A model generated the notes under the pieces. It searched no databases, was not told the origin of the DNA, and worked only from the letters and a program-made list of their open reading frames with translations. The translations under genes were made by a program, and so were the position numbers. From Streptococcus toyakuensis (GTDB lineage: Bacteria; Bacillota; Bacilli; Lactobacillales; Streptococcaceae), in NCBI RefSeq assembly GCF_024346585.1, contig NZ_AP024523.1:1745001-1809000 (forward strand): a DNA stretch of 64,000 bases. Direction: 5' to 3'. Of the stretch, positions 9,294-18,900 are shown one piece after another. Numbering within the stretch: the stretch's first letter is position 1; each line of letters starts with the position of its first letter.

Positions 9294-9839
9294 TTAATCC
9301 TTTTTCAAACTTCCTGAACGAGTCTGCGTACGTGAATAAGCTAGCAAGAGAAGGGTACCTGCGATAGCTACAGTTACAGCATTTGCAATTCCCGCAACAA
9401 TCCCTTGGGCAAATACTTTTTCTGCCGCTTCTTGATAAATCACAACATCTCCAAGTGGTGCCAAGACACCCCAAACAAGAGCATTTGCAACAATCTGAAT
9501 GAGGTTAAAGAAGACAATATCCTTCAACTCAAAAACACCCTGTGTTACTCGAATGTATTTTCTAAAGAGACCTACAGCTAGACCAAAGAGACCACTAGCA
9601 ATAATCCAAGTCCACCATAGACCGTAGCCAGCAAGAGAGTCCTTCACTGCATGCCCAATTAAACCAACAAGTAGTCCCACTAGAGGGCCAAAAATAATAG
9701 ACAAGAGGCTCTGTACCGCATACTGAAGCTGGATGCTTGTATTTGGAACAGGCGTTGGAATACTGATCATCCCGATGACAACAAAGAGCGCAGCTCCAAC
9801 ACCGATAGCAACAACTTGTTTAATTGATTGATTTTTCAT
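9294..9839 (-). CDS. ECF S-component of the UPF0397 family
   Basis: A 181-residue membrane protein with about five hydrophobic segments. The conserved stretch [17 protein letters not shown] near the N-terminus and [17 protein letters not shown] in the middle fit the UPF0397 group of ECF substrate-binding proteins. Databases often label these riboflavin, but this genome has a separate RibU with an FMN riboswitch, so the label is doubtful here. The gene lies 15 bases downstream of a SAM-hydrolase family gene and appears to form an operon with it, upstream of the ECF ATPase and EcfT. The substrate is unknown. Confidence 0.82.
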   Translation of the reverse strand: MKNQSIKQVVAIGVGAALFVVIGMISIPTPVPNTSIQLQYAVQSLLSIIFGPLVGLLVGLIGHAVKDSLAGYGLWWTWIIASGLFGLAVGLFRKYIRVTQGVFELKDIVFFNLIQIVANALVWGVLAPLGDVVIYQEAAEKVFAQGIVAGIANAVTVAIAGTLLLLAYSRTQTRSGSLKKD

Positions 9840-9854
9840 CTATATTCTCCTATT

Positions 9855-10703
9855 TTATGATTCTATTTTCTTTATTTCAATGGTCCAAGATGAACCGACA
9901 CCCACATTATAGGCCTTGGCAAAGGAACCTTGGTTGATAGCCAGACCTAAACGATAGAGAGAGTTGATGTAAAGGATGGGTTGCCCAATTCTCACATCTG
10001 CAAATGATTTGCCATAAACAACCTGATTTTGATAGACCAGCATATCAGCGTGATAGATAGTCACTTCAAAACGGTCACCGAATGCTGGTTCCAGCTTGTA
10101 AAATTCTTCTCGCGTGATAGAGGTCCAAAGCGAACCAAAACGCACATCCAGAATATCAATAGCTCCCTTCACCAGATGATCTTCTATGATTGTCTCTACG
10201 ACTGGAAGCTCTACAATCTGATCCACACTGAGCTCTGGCCCCACTTCCTCAAAACTAATGTGACCACTGGCTAATTTAGCACCAGTATAAGCATAAACAT
10301 CACGACCGTGGAAGGTATAAGAATGCTCTGTGTTTTGACGCCTATTAGCTACCTCAGAAATTTCACGAATGGCTACAATACCAACGTGTTTCTTGATAAA
10401 AGAAAGAGTCCCATTATCTGGCGTGACAATGTATTGATTTTTTGCAGTCTTGGCAACCACACTCTTACGTTTCGAGCCGACACCTGGATCGACCACCGAT
10501 ACAAATGTCGTTCCCTCAGGCCAGTAATCCACAGTCTGAAAGAGACGGTAACTTCCCTCAAAAATATTATAAGGCGTAATATCGTGCGTCAAGTGATGAA
10601 TTTTTAAGGTTGGAGATTCTTCTAAAGCCACTCCAATCATAGCCGATACCGCACCATCAACCAGACCAAAGTCTGATTGTAATACCAGTAAATTATTATT
10701 CAT
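9855..10703 (-). CDS. SAM hydroxide adenosyltransferase family (DUF62) protein
   Basis: A 282-residue protein of the family related to fluorinase and chlorinase; members characterised elsewhere use hydroxide to split S-adenosylmethionine into adenosine and methionine. Family marks visible are LQSDFGLVDGAVSAM at the N-terminus, VVDPGVGS (about residues 71-78), VTPDNGTLSF (about 93-102) and HGRDVYAY (about 131-138). The C-terminal domain starts around residue 185. It is cytoplasmic, with no signal peptide. The adjacent S-component gene suggests a link between the transported compound and adenosine or methionine salvage; that link is inference. Its start follows AAGGAGATAAA closely. Confidence 0.85.
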   Translation of the reverse strand: MNNNLLVLQSDFGLVDGAVSAMIGVALEESPTLKIHHLTHDITPYNIFEGSYRLFQTVDYWPEGTTFVSVVDPGVGSKRKSVVAKTAKNQYIVTPDNGTLSFIKKHVGIVAIREISEVANRRQNTEHSYTFHGRDVYAYTGAKLASGHISFEEVGPELSVDQIVELPVVETIIEDHLVKGAIDILDVRFGSLWTSITREEFYKLEPAFGDRFEVTIYHADMLVYQNQVVYGKSFADVRIGQPILYINSLYRLGLAINQGSFAKAYNVGVGSSWTIEIKKIES

Positions 10704-10891
10704 TTTATCTCCTTATATATCCTTTATCATACCATATTTCAGAGAAAGTCGCTAATAGCTATTTCAATTGGTTAGGGTATAGTTTTACCTTATAGCAAAT
10801 TTCCTACTAAAAACTCTGGTGATTAGCTAGTAGGTGCATTTTTTCTTGAAAAAAGGTATGATAGTTACATAATGAAGAAGTAGGTTTTATT

Positions 10892-12241
10892 ATGAAAATT
10901 ATCCTTGTCGGAGGGGGAAAAGTTGGTTCTGCCCTCTGTCGCTCCTTGGTTGCAGAAAAGCATGATGTTTTGCTGATTGAGCAAGACGAAGCTGTTCTCA
11001 ATCATATTGTCAATCGCTTTGATATCATGGGTATCCTTGGTAACGGGGCCGATTTTACCATCCTTGAGCAAGCCAGTGTCCAGGATTGTGATATCTTTAT
11101 CGCCCTGACTGAATACGATGAAGTGAACATGATTGCAGCCGTTCTAGCCAAAAAAATGGGAGCTAAAGAGACCATCGTTCGGGTGCGGAACCCTGAATAT
11201 TCTAACTCTTATTTCAAGGAAAAGAATATTCTCGGTTTTTCTCTTATCGTTAACCCTGAGCTCTTGGCTGCCCGCGCTATCGCGAATATCATTGACTTCC
11301 CCAACGCCCTCTCTGTCGAACGTTTCTTTGGTGGACGCGTTAGCCTCATGGAATTCACTGTTAAATCCTCCAGCGGTCTTTGCCAAATGCCCATTTCTGA
11401 TTTTCGGAAAAAATTTGGCAATGTCATTGTCTGCGCGATAGAAAGAGATCATCAAATTATCATCCCAAGTGGTGACATGACCATACAGGATAAAGATAGA
11501 ATCTTTGTCACTGGTAACCGTGTTGATATGATGCTCTTCCATAATTATTTTAAATCACGTGCCGTGAAGAGCCTTCTTATTGTTGGAGCAGGTAGAATTG
11601 CCTATTATCTACTAGGTATTCTCAAAGACAGTCGTATCGATACCAAGGTTATTGAAATCAATCCTGAGATCGCCAGCTTCTTTAGCGAGAAATTCCCAAA
11701 TCTTTACATCGTTCAAGGAGATGGGACCGCAAAAGATATCCTGCTGGAAGAAAGTGCTCAAAACTATGATGCCGTTGCGACTCTAACAGGAGTCGATGAG
11801 GAAAATCTGATTACTTCTATGTTCCTTGACAGCGTAGGTGTGCAGAAAAATATTACCAAGGTCAATCGTACCAGTCTCCTCGAGATTATCAATGCGCCTG
11901 ATTTTTCAAGTATCATCACACCTAAAAGTATCGCTGTAGATACGATTATGCATTTTATTCGTGGTCGTGTTAATGCCCAGTATTCAGACCTTCAAGCCAT
12001 GCACCATCTAGCCAATGGCCAAATCGAAACCCTGCAATTCCATATCAAGGAAGCCAATAAAATGACTGCCAAACCTCTTTCTCAACTGAAACTGAAAAAA
12101 GGGGTTCTTATTGCAGCCATCATTCGAAAGGGCAAGACTATTTTCCCAACTGGGGAGGATATGTTGGAAGTCGGAGACAAGCTCCTAGTAACAACCTTGT
12201 TGCCAAACATCACCAAGATTTATGACTTAATTGCGAGGTAA
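10892..12241 (+). CDS. trkA: Trk potassium uptake regulatory subunit TrkA
   Basis: A 449-residue cytoplasmic protein with two RCK/TrkA-N units. The first starts MKIILVGGGKVGSALC, with the GxGxxG dinucleotide site. The second starts at about 225 (SLLIVGAGRIAYYLL). Each is followed by a TrkA-C domain (about 140-220 and 375-449). It gates the TrkH channel in response to NAD(H) or ATP. The trkH gene starts three bases after its stop, so the two form one operon. A -10-like TATGAT lies about 35 bases upstream of the start. It is a full-length TrkA, not the shorter KtrA/CabP type. Confidence 0.93.
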   Translation: MKIILVGGGKVGSALCRSLVAEKHDVLLIEQDEAVLNHIVNRFDIMGILGNGADFTILEQASVQDCDIFIALTEYDEVNMIAAVLAKKMGAKETIVRVRNPEYSNSYFKEKNILGFSLIVNPELLAARAIANIIDFPNALSVERFFGGRVSLMEFTVKSSSGLCQMPISDFRKKFGNVIVCAIERDHQIIIPSGDMTIQDKDRIFVTGNRVDMMLFHNYFKSRAVKSLLIVGAGRIAYYLLGILKDSRIDTKVIEINPEIASFFSEKFPNLYIVQGDGTAKDILLEESAQNYDAVATLTGVDEENLITSMFLDSVGVQKNITKVNRTSLLEIINAPDFSSIITPKSIAVDTIMHFIRGRVNAQYSDLQAMHHLANGQIETLQFHIKEANKMTAKPLSQLKLKKGVLIAAIIRKGKTIFPTGEDMLEVGDKLLVTTLLPNITKIYDLIAR

Positions 12242-12244
12242 GAA

Positions 12245-13684
12245 ATGAATAAAAGTATGATTCGTTACCTCCTTTCAAAGTTACTTTTGATTGAAGCTAT
12301 TCTCCTCTTGGTTCCTGTGTCTGTTGCTATCTATTACCGTGAATCGAGCCAAGTCTTTACAGCCCTCTTTACAACGATTGGGATTCTCGTATTACTAGGC
12401 GGTTCAGGAATTTTACAAAAGCCAAAAAATCAACGGATTTATGCCAAGGAGGGAATCTTGATTGTGGCCCTCTGTTGGATCCTTTGGTCTTTCTTTGGCG
12501 GTCTCCCCTTTGTTTTTACTGGGCAAATTCCCAGCGTTATTGATGCCTTTTTTGAAATCAGTTCTGGCTTTACAACTACTGGGGCAACTATTCTGAACGA
12601 CGTTTCGGTTCTCAGTCGTTCCCTCCTCTTCTGGCGAAGTTTTACCCACTTGATTGGAGGGATGGGAGTGCTTGTTTTTGCACTTGCTATTATGGACAAT
12701 GCCAAAAATAGTCACCTAGAAGTGATGAAGGCTGAGGTTCCTGGCCCTGTTTTTGGCAAGGTTGTATCCAAACTCAAAAATACTGCCCAGATTCTCTATC
12801 TTCTTTATCTAGCTCTCTTTTCCCTCTTTGTCATCATCTATTATTTAGCTGGTATGCCCCTATTTGATAGTTTTGTCATTGCCATGGGAACAGCAGGTAC
12901 AGGAGGCTTTACCGTCTATAACGACGGAATTGCCCACTATGGTAGCTCACTGATTACCTATCTGGTTAGTATCGGAGTTTTGGTTTTTGGGGTAAATTTC
13001 AATCTCTACTACTACCTTATGCTCCGTCGTGTCAAAGCCTTCTTTGGAGATGAAGAACTTCGAGCTTACTTGGTCATTGTACTGCTTTCTACAGGCTTGA
13101 TTAGCCTCAACACCCTCTACCTCTACCCAGAGTTTTCAAAGAGCTTTGAAATGGCCTTCTTCCAGGTTTCCAACATCATTACAACAACTGGTTTTGGTTA
13201 CGGAGATATTACCAACTGGCCCCTCTTCTCCCAGTTTATCCTCCTCTTCCTCATGGCAATCGGTGGTTCTGCTGGTTCAACTGCAGGTGGACTCAAGGTT
13301 ATTCGAGGCCTTATCCTTTCAAAAATTGCCAAAAATCAAATTTTGTCAATCCTATCGCCCCACCGTGTTTTGACCCTCCATGTGAATAAAACGGTGATTG
13401 ACAAGGATACCCAGCATAAAATTCTCAAGTACTTTGTCATCTATGCTATGATTTTGCTAGCGCTTATCTTTATTGTCAGCCTAGATAGCAATGATTTCCT
13501 AGTCGTTACCAGTGCTGTCTTTAGCTGCTTCAATAATATCGGTCCTATTCTAGGAACGACATCTAGTTTCTCAATCTTTAGTCCTATCTCAAAAATTCTC
13601 CTCTCCTTTGCAATGATTGCAGGCCGATTGGAGATATACCCAATCCTACTTCTCTTTATGAAGAGAACTTGGTCTAAGAGATAA
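12245..13684 (+). CDS. trkH: Trk potassium channel subunit TrkH
   Basis: A 479-residue membrane protein of the Trk/Ktr superfamily. Four pore loops with selectivity-filter Gly can be seen: [10 protein letters not shown] (about residue 106), [12 protein letters not shown] (about 220), [12 protein letters not shown] (about 312) and FNNIGPIL (about 430). It forms the potassium pathway controlled by TrkA just upstream. The operon ends in a hairpin whose second arm coincides with the broken clpL. Confidence 0.93.
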   Translation: MNKSMIRYLLSKLLLIEAILLLVPVSVAIYYRESSQVFTALFTTIGILVLLGGSGILQKPKNQRIYAKEGILIVALCWILWSFFGGLPFVFTGQIPSVIDAFFEISSGFTTTGATILNDVSVLSRSLLFWRSFTHLIGGMGVLVFALAIMDNAKNSHLEVMKAEVPGPVFGKVVSKLKNTAQILYLLYLALFSLFVIIYYLAGMPLFDSFVIAMGTAGTGGFTVYNDGIAHYGSSLITYLVSIGVLVFGVNFNLYYYLMLRRVKAFFGDEELRAYLVIVLLSTGLISLNTLYLYPEFSKSFEMAFFQVSNIITTTGFGYGDITNWPLFSQFILLFLMAIGGSAGSTAGGLKVIRGLILSKIAKNQILSILSPHRVLTLHVNKTVIDKDTQHKILKYFVIYAMILLALIFIVSLDSNDFLVVTSAVFSCFNNIGPILGTTSSFSIFSPISKILLSFAMIAGRLEIYPILLLFMKRTWSKR

Positions 13685-14824
13685 AATACAACCACACCTT
13701 GTTTCTTGCAAAGTGTGGTTTTCGACTTTTTTCTCTAATTCTGCAATACGTGTTTTAGCATTGAGAGCTGCTTCAAAATCTTCTGCCTCAACTGCTTTTT
13801 CTTGCTTGTCTTTTTCTGCCTCAATTTCCCGTTCAACAGCATGCACATCTGTTACAGGATGTTGAGCTGCCAAGTGAGCTGCCGTTACATCGACAAGGTC
13901 GATAGCCTTATCTGGCAAGCTGCGTTGTGGAATGTATTGAATCGAATAATCCACTGCTGCTTTCAAGACTTCGTCTGGCAAGATAACATTGTGGTGTTGT
14001 TGATAGAGGTCACGAATTCCTTGAAGGATTTTAAAGGTATCCTCTGCTGAAGGAGCATTGACCTTCACTTCGTTGAAACGACGAGCAAGAGCTGCATTTT
14101 TCAAGATGGTGTTACGGTATTCGTCTTGAGTCGTTGCCCCAATCACTGTCAACTCACCTCGAGAGAGAGCTGGTTTGAGAATATCCGCAAGACCTTTAGA
14201 TCCACTGTCTCCACCAGTACTACCAGCACCGAGGATTTGGTGAATTTCATCAAAGAAGAGGATAATATTTCCTGCTTCTTTCACTTCATTGACTAGATTT
14301 TGAACGTTTTCTTCAAAGCTACCACGGTATTGAGTACCAGCCTCAAGACCTGAGATATCAATAGAAATAATTTCCTTGTTCTTAATGGCAGCCGGAACAT
14401 CTCCATTCACAATCGCTTGTGCTAGACCTTCGACAACGGCTGTCTTACCAACACCTGCATCTCCGACTAGAACAGGATTATTTTTAGTACGACGTGAGAG
14501 GATTTCAGATGTTTCTTGAATTTCCTTGTTTCGTCCGATAACAGGATCCAACTTGCCCTCGCGAGCTTCTGCTGTCAAGTTACGACCTAGTTTAGCAAGG
14601 ACACCGTCTTGTTTCATACCTGAAGCCTGTTGTTGCATTTGTCCATCAACTTCTGCATTTCCTGGCAATTGACCAGTTGCACGATAGTGAGCAAATTCCT
14701 CAGGTGTCACTTCTCGTCCATTAATCAAGTAGCGACGGTTTTCAGAACTGTATCCTCGCATACCACCCATCAATTGGTTAAATAAATCATCCATGTTGTT
14801 AAAGTTATTAAAGTTGTTGTTCAT
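13646..14824 (-). pseudogene. clpL: clpL, 3'-truncated ATP-dependent Clp chaperone
   Basis: The first 371 or so residues are a good Clp[20 protein letters not shown] start, Walker A GDAGVGKT (about residue 121), Walker [10 protein letters not shown] and sensor GATTQDEYR of the first AAA+ domain, then the short coiled middle region ending KKVENHT. After that (below 13712) the frame reads 21 unrelated residues that are simply the antisense of the trkH 3' end. From memory, full ClpL is about 700 residues and carries a second AAA+ domain; that whole domain is missing. The ribosome site, leader and CtsR-regulated promoter are intact, so a half protein may still be made on heat shock. The truncation joins clpL directly to the trkH terminator. 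Confidence 0.85.
13690..13722 (+). terminator. Terminator of trkAH at the clpL junction
   Basis: Stem AACCACAC (13690-13697) / GTGTGGTT (13713-13720), followed by TTCGACTTTTTT. The second arm also encodes Asn-His-Thr of the truncated clpL on the other strand. Confidence 0.65.
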
Positions 14825-14907
14825 ATTCTTTACCTCGTTTATTCTTAATTATATGCGATCTCTGATATTGACTATCTTTGACCTTTGTTTTAAAAATTTT
14901 AGACTAG

Positions 14908-14997
14908 CTAACTAGCTACCCTACGTATAATTTCTGGTTTTTCTTTCTTAAATAAGCCTTTTATCATCTTCTTTTCAAAATCTGTTAGATTTAACAT
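14908..14997 (-). CDS. 29-residue ORF in the clpL leader
   Basis: An ATG at 14997 follows an excellent ribosome site (AGAAAGGGGTGAGG). It opens a 29-codon frame, MLNLTDFEKKMIKGLFKKEK and then PEIIRRVAS, ending in TAG at 14908. The peptide is highly charged with no membrane segment. It lies between the CtsR-controlled promoter and clpL, 83 bases before the clpL start. It could be a small heat-shock protein or a leader peptide. I recognise no family. That it is translated is inference from the ribosome site. Confidence 0.5.
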   Translation of the reverse strand: MLNLTDFEKKMIKGLFKKEKPEIIRRVAS

Positions 14998-15094
14998 AGG
15001 CCTCACCCCTTTCTAGGGTATCTATCGTACATTTTCAAGAAATAGAATCATTGAAAATGAAGTTTTCTAAGGAATTCATTTTCCTTATGCTCCT

Positions 15095-15146
15095 ACTATA
15101 TCACATTGGTCAGTAAAAGTCAATAGTTTTTTGACCAAATTTGACT
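15095..15146 (-). promoter_or_regulatory. Promoter and CtsR operator of clpL
   Basis: Minus-strand -35 TTGACT (15118-15123), a 17-base spacer and -10 TATAGT (15095-15100). Just upstream of the -35, AGTCAAA-TTT-GGTCAAA (15130-15146) matches the CtsR heptad direct repeat (consensus GGTCAAA-N3-GGTCAAA) with one mismatch. The transcript has a leader of about 265 bases. Confidence 0.85.
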
Positions 15147-15172
15147 ATTTTTAAAAAAATTTTTTGAAGTAC

Positions 15173-15210
15173 AAAAAAGCCCCTAGAAAACGAATTTTCT
15201 AGAGACTTTC
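15173..15210 (-). terminator. Terminator after the pilin-like adhesin gene
   Basis: Minus-strand AGTCTCTAGAAAA-TTCG-TTTTCTAGGGGCT followed by TTTTTTG. It separates the adhesin gene from the clpL promoter region. Confidence 0.75.
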
Positions 15211-15415
15211 TCTATAAAGTTTAAGAGAGAAGAAATATTCTCACTTACCAAGTTTCATGTTTCTTCTACAAAAGCTTAAGCTTTACGTTTTACGAAGAAT
15301 ACCAATCCACTCAATGCCAATACTACAAATCCAATTACTGAGAAGATAGATGTTGCTTCACCTGTGTTTGGAAGTTCAGCTTGACCTTTTTCCTCAGTTA
15401 CTGGAGGTGTTGGTT

Positions 15416-15719
15416 GTGTATCTGGCGTTGGCGCTGGATCTGGCGTTGGCGCTGGATCTGGCGTTGGTGCTGGATCTGGCGTTGGTGCTGGATCTGGCGT
15501 TGGTTTTGGATCTGGCGTTGGTGCTGGATCTGGCGTTGGTTTTGGATCTGGCGTTGGTTTTGGATCTGGCGTTGGTTTTGGATCTGGCGTTGGTTTTGGA
15601 TCTGGCGTTGGTTTTGGATCTGGCGTTGGCGCTGGATCTGGCGTTGGCGCTGGATCTGGCGTTGGTGCTGGATCTGGCGTTGGTGCTGGATCTGGCGTTG
15701 GTGCTGGATCTGGCGTGTA
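15416..15719 (-). repeat. 18-bp tandem repeats encoding TPDPAP / TPDPKP
   Basis: About 17 in-frame copies of an 18-base unit encode the proline-rich wall-spanning stalk of the adhesin. The order is five AP units, five KP, AP, KP, four AP, then TPDTQP. Confidence 0.95.
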
Positions 15720-15727
15720 GATGTTTT

Positions 15728-16726
15728 TGAAGACACGTTCTGCATCTGCATTTTCTACAGTCGCAACCAATTGACCTTGACCGTTATCTGCTACAGTTAC
15801 TTTAACTGTGTAAGATTCAGTTGAGTATGTCACACCTGCTTCTGTTCCTGATTTCTCAGTAATAGTGTAAGTGTGCTCGCCTGCTTCTGTGTAGTTGACG
15901 TTGAAGACAACTTCGCCTGAAGCAGCGTTCTTAGCTTCTGCTACAACTGCATCTTTTTCTTTCAATTCGAAAGTATAAGCATCAGCCACAAGCTCTTTAC
16001 CATTCAAGACTTTCTTAGCTTTGATTGTCGCGCTTGTTGAAGCTGCTTTATAAGTGTTAGTGAAGACACGTTCTGCTTCCGCATTTTCTACAGTCGCAAC
16101 CAATTGACCTTGACCGTTATCTACTACAGTCACTTTAACTGTGTGAGATTCTGTTGAGTATGTCACACCTGCTTCTGTTCCTGATTTCTCAGTAATAGTG
16201 TAAGTGTGCTCTCCTGCTTCTGTGTAGTTGACGTTGAAGACAACTTCGCCTGAAGCAGCGTTCTTAGCTTCTGCTACAACTGCATCTTTTTCTTTCAATT
16301 CGAAAGTATAAGCATCAGCCGCAAGCTCTTTACCATTCAAGACTTTCTTAGCTTTGATTGTCGCGCTTGTTGAAGCTGCTTTATAAGTGTTAGTGAAGAC
16401 ACGTTCTGCTTCCGCATTTTCTACAGTCGCAACCAATTGACCTTGACCGTTATCTGCTACAGTTACTTTAACTGTGTAAGATTCAGTTGAGTATGTCACA
16501 CCTGCTTCTGTTCCTGATTTCTCAGTAATAGTGTAAGTGTGCTCGCCTGCTTCTGTGTAGTTGACGTTGAAGACAACTTCGCCTGAAGCAGCGTTCTTAG
16601 CTTCTGCTACAACTGCATCTTTTTCTTTCAATTCGAAAGTATAAGCATCAGCCACAAGCTCTTTACCATTCAAGACTTTCTTAGCTTTGATTGTCGCGCT
16701 TGTTGAAGCTGCTTTATAAGTGTTAG
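15728..16726 (-). repeat. Three 333-bp tandem repeats (pilin-like domains)
   Basis: The marker TGAAGACACG starts at 15728, 16061 and 16394 on the plus strand, and the pattern closes at 16727. This gives three units of exactly 333 bases (111 codons). They differ at only a few positions (for example LVADAY versus LAADAY, SYTVKV versus SHTVKV). Copy number can be expected to vary by recombination. Confidence 0.95.
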
Positions 16727-18630
16727 TGAAAGTTGGTTCTGCTGAAGTAATAGAAGCTTTCAATACTCCACCTTGGAATGCTGCAGTTACAGTAACTTCC
16801 TTACCTTCTTCATCAAAAGTGATACCATTGATTGCTGCTGAAGTATCTTCTTTGATGATGTAGCGATAAGTTCCCGCACCTTTTACTTCAATGTTCTCGA
16901 AGGTAATCGTTCCATCAGCTTTTGATTTCACTGTGGCTACTGGAGTCTTCAAGTTCTCTGCTGTATATAGGTTAAAGGTAAACTCATCCGCTTTTGGAAG
17001 TTTATCTGTACGACCTTCTACCACTTTCTTAGCAGTCACATTGAATACAGCTGGAACTGGTTCATCTTTAAGATTAATAGTAGAACCGGCTGCTCCGAGT
17101 TTAACTGTATACTCTTTCTCATCTAGCTTATAGCCAGCTGGAGCTGTCTTCTCTTTAATCTTGAAAGTTTTACCTTCCCATTTCTGATCATAAGTTTTAG
17201 TCAGTGCTACTCCTTTTTCATTCGTAGTCACTTCTGTTGTTTCGCTCGCATCATCTGCTGCAGTTACAGTATAAACTGCTCCTTGAACAGGTGAAAGAGT
17301 GAAGGCATCTGTCTTATTAATCTTAATTTGGTAAGCTGTAGAAGCCACGATAGTTCCTGAAATCAAGGAAGTTGCTTCCGCTTTCATGCTAAGCGCACCT
17401 GGGCGACTTGTATTTTGTGCAAGTTTTGTTCCGTCTGCAAGAGACAAAGCTACGATATTTGCTACTTTCGTACCATCATTTGGAGTGGTAGTACTAATAT
17501 GTAACGAAGTAAGATGCTGTTCCATCCTTAAGCGTAACATCAAATGATGTATAGTTTGAGTTCCAAGCAACTGTATAGTCAGTGCCTTCTACCATGAGTT
17601 CTGCTCCTGGAGGAACAGCAGAAGTACCGCCTGTAATATCAGCCTTGTAAATCTTCAAGCTTTCTGGAATGTATTGAGCTGGTGTGTAGGATGTATCATC
17701 ATTTGGAATTGTGTCATGAAGCACAATGTTTTGTCCAAAATCTTGTTTTTCTGTGTTCACACGTACACGCCAGTTTGACATCTCATTACCTGAGCTCACT
17801 GATCCGATCGCTGCTAGTTTTGGAGAGTTCCAGCTTTCACGAGAAGCTTGTCCACCAGCTTTCGCATAGTTTTCAGTACCAACTTTAGGACCTGAGATTG
17901 TCTTAGAGGTATATGTCTGAGTTACCTCTTGCTTCATAGAAGAAGAATTAAAGCTAATTGGTGTCTTAGTCTGGTCTTTTAGGAATCGGAATGATGCCGC
18001 AAAGTTACCAGATACATCCTTAACTTTATCTCCACCAGTTGCAGCTAGGTACTTGTCCAAGTTTTTCAAGGTAATTTTTGCTTTACCACCCTTGTCATTA
18101 CCACTTGATGTTACAACTGCTTCCCCAATCGTTACTTGCGTAGCTGGGTCAACCAACTGTTGAGTGCCGTTGTAGACTGTCATTGGTGCTGGAATGTCGA
18201 AAGTGAAATAATCACCATTGTTCAAGTTTTCATTGTATTGTTTGAGATCAAACGTTACACGAAGCTTGTAGGCATTCCCTGTACGAACTGCATAATCTCC
18301 CTCAGATGTTACATTCTGTTTCGTATCTGAAGCATCCAACAACTCAACACCTGTAATAACTTGCGTTAATTCCTTTGGCGTCGGGTCATCAGCTTTAACA
18401 GTATTTGTCGAAACAGATGTAAATGTCAAGACAGAAAGAGCTGCAGCTGAAAGTTTTGAAAGCAATTTCAGCATTTTGCTTTTTGCCATGTTTTCCCCTC
18501 TTTTCTATATTTTGTTTTCAATGTTCTTAATCCCTCTCCTGAGAAATGAAGAAGAAATCACAGATTATTTGATATTTACTAGTTAAAGCCCTCCAAACAC
18601 TTTAAATATTAAACATAAATAACCACCTAC

Positions 18631-18660
18631 ATTCTAGCATGATACGTGCCACTCTGTCAA
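18631..18660 (-). promoter_or_regulatory. Promoter of the pilin-like adhesin gene
   Basis: Minus-strand -35 TTGACA (18655-18660), an 18-base spacer and -10 TAGAAT (18631-18636) with an extended TGC before it. The leader is about 130 bases, and the ribosome site GAGGGG lies before the ATG at 18489. Confidence 0.7.
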
Positions 18661-18741
18661 GTAAAAGAAAATCAATTTTAACTATTTTACGAATAAAATA
18701 ATTTGTGTTAAAAAATAATTTTAATTTTCTAGTTTGATTTC

Positions 18742-18770
18742 TTGACTCAAACTACTTGATTTGTTAAAAT
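18742..18770 (+). promoter_or_regulatory. Promoter of the beta-helix/G5 surface protein
   Basis: -35 TTGACT (18742-18747), a 17-base spacer and -10 TAAAAT (18765-18770). The leader is about 125 bases. It diverges from the adhesin promoter; the 411-base gap between the two genes holds these two promoters and otherwise only AT-rich sequence. Confidence 0.75.
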
Positions 18771-18900
18771 AGATTGTCTACATTATATTTGTATATGTTA
18801 TTATGGTTATTTTCTACGGATTATTACATAAATTCATTATTGATACAGGTATAGTTGTAGGTCAAATATAGAATATTTTTTTAAAGGGAATTGTAATTTT

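Larger units (their letters stand above)
15276..18489 (-). pseudogene. LPNTG-anchored pilin-like adhesin, split by a frameshift near 17500
   Basis: Two overlapping frames (18489 to 17494 and the frame ending at 15276) join into one protein of about 1070 residues. The N-terminal part has a signal peptide ending TNTVKA and a two-subdomain MSCRAMM-like adhesin region (TGVELLDASD..., then SWNSPKLAAIG, WRVRVNT). After the shift come a SpaA/Cna-B-like domain (INKTDAF, E-box-like [11 protein letters not shown]), one FctA-like pilin domain, and three further FctA-like domains as near-identical 111-residue repeats. Next are 17 TPDPAP-type hexapeptides, then LPNTG, a hydrophobic stretch and KRKA. Each pilin repeat has the Lys ([10 protein letters not shown]), Glu (TITEKSG) and Asn (FTNTYKA) positions expected for an internal isopeptide bond. 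Removing one T in ACATATTAGTACT restores the frame. No sortase gene is nearby. It could be a phase-variable gene, a pseudogene or a sequencing error. Confidence 0.8.

Noticed and set aside
15416..15719. Regular short repeats suggesting a CRISPR array
   Set aside because: The units are contiguous 18-mers without unique spacers and are in frame with the LPNTG protein; no cas gene is nearby.
15350..15824. Long plus- and minus-strand frames reading [16 protein letters not shown] or [10 protein letters not shown]
   Set aside because: They are shadows of the 18-bp repeat that encodes TPDPAP in the real frame; every frame of such a repeat stays open.
17494..17510. Programmed ribosomal frameshift joining the two adhesin halves
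   Set aside because: No slippery heptamer is visible at the junction (sequence ACATATTAGTACT) and I see no strong downstream stem-loop or pseudoknot.
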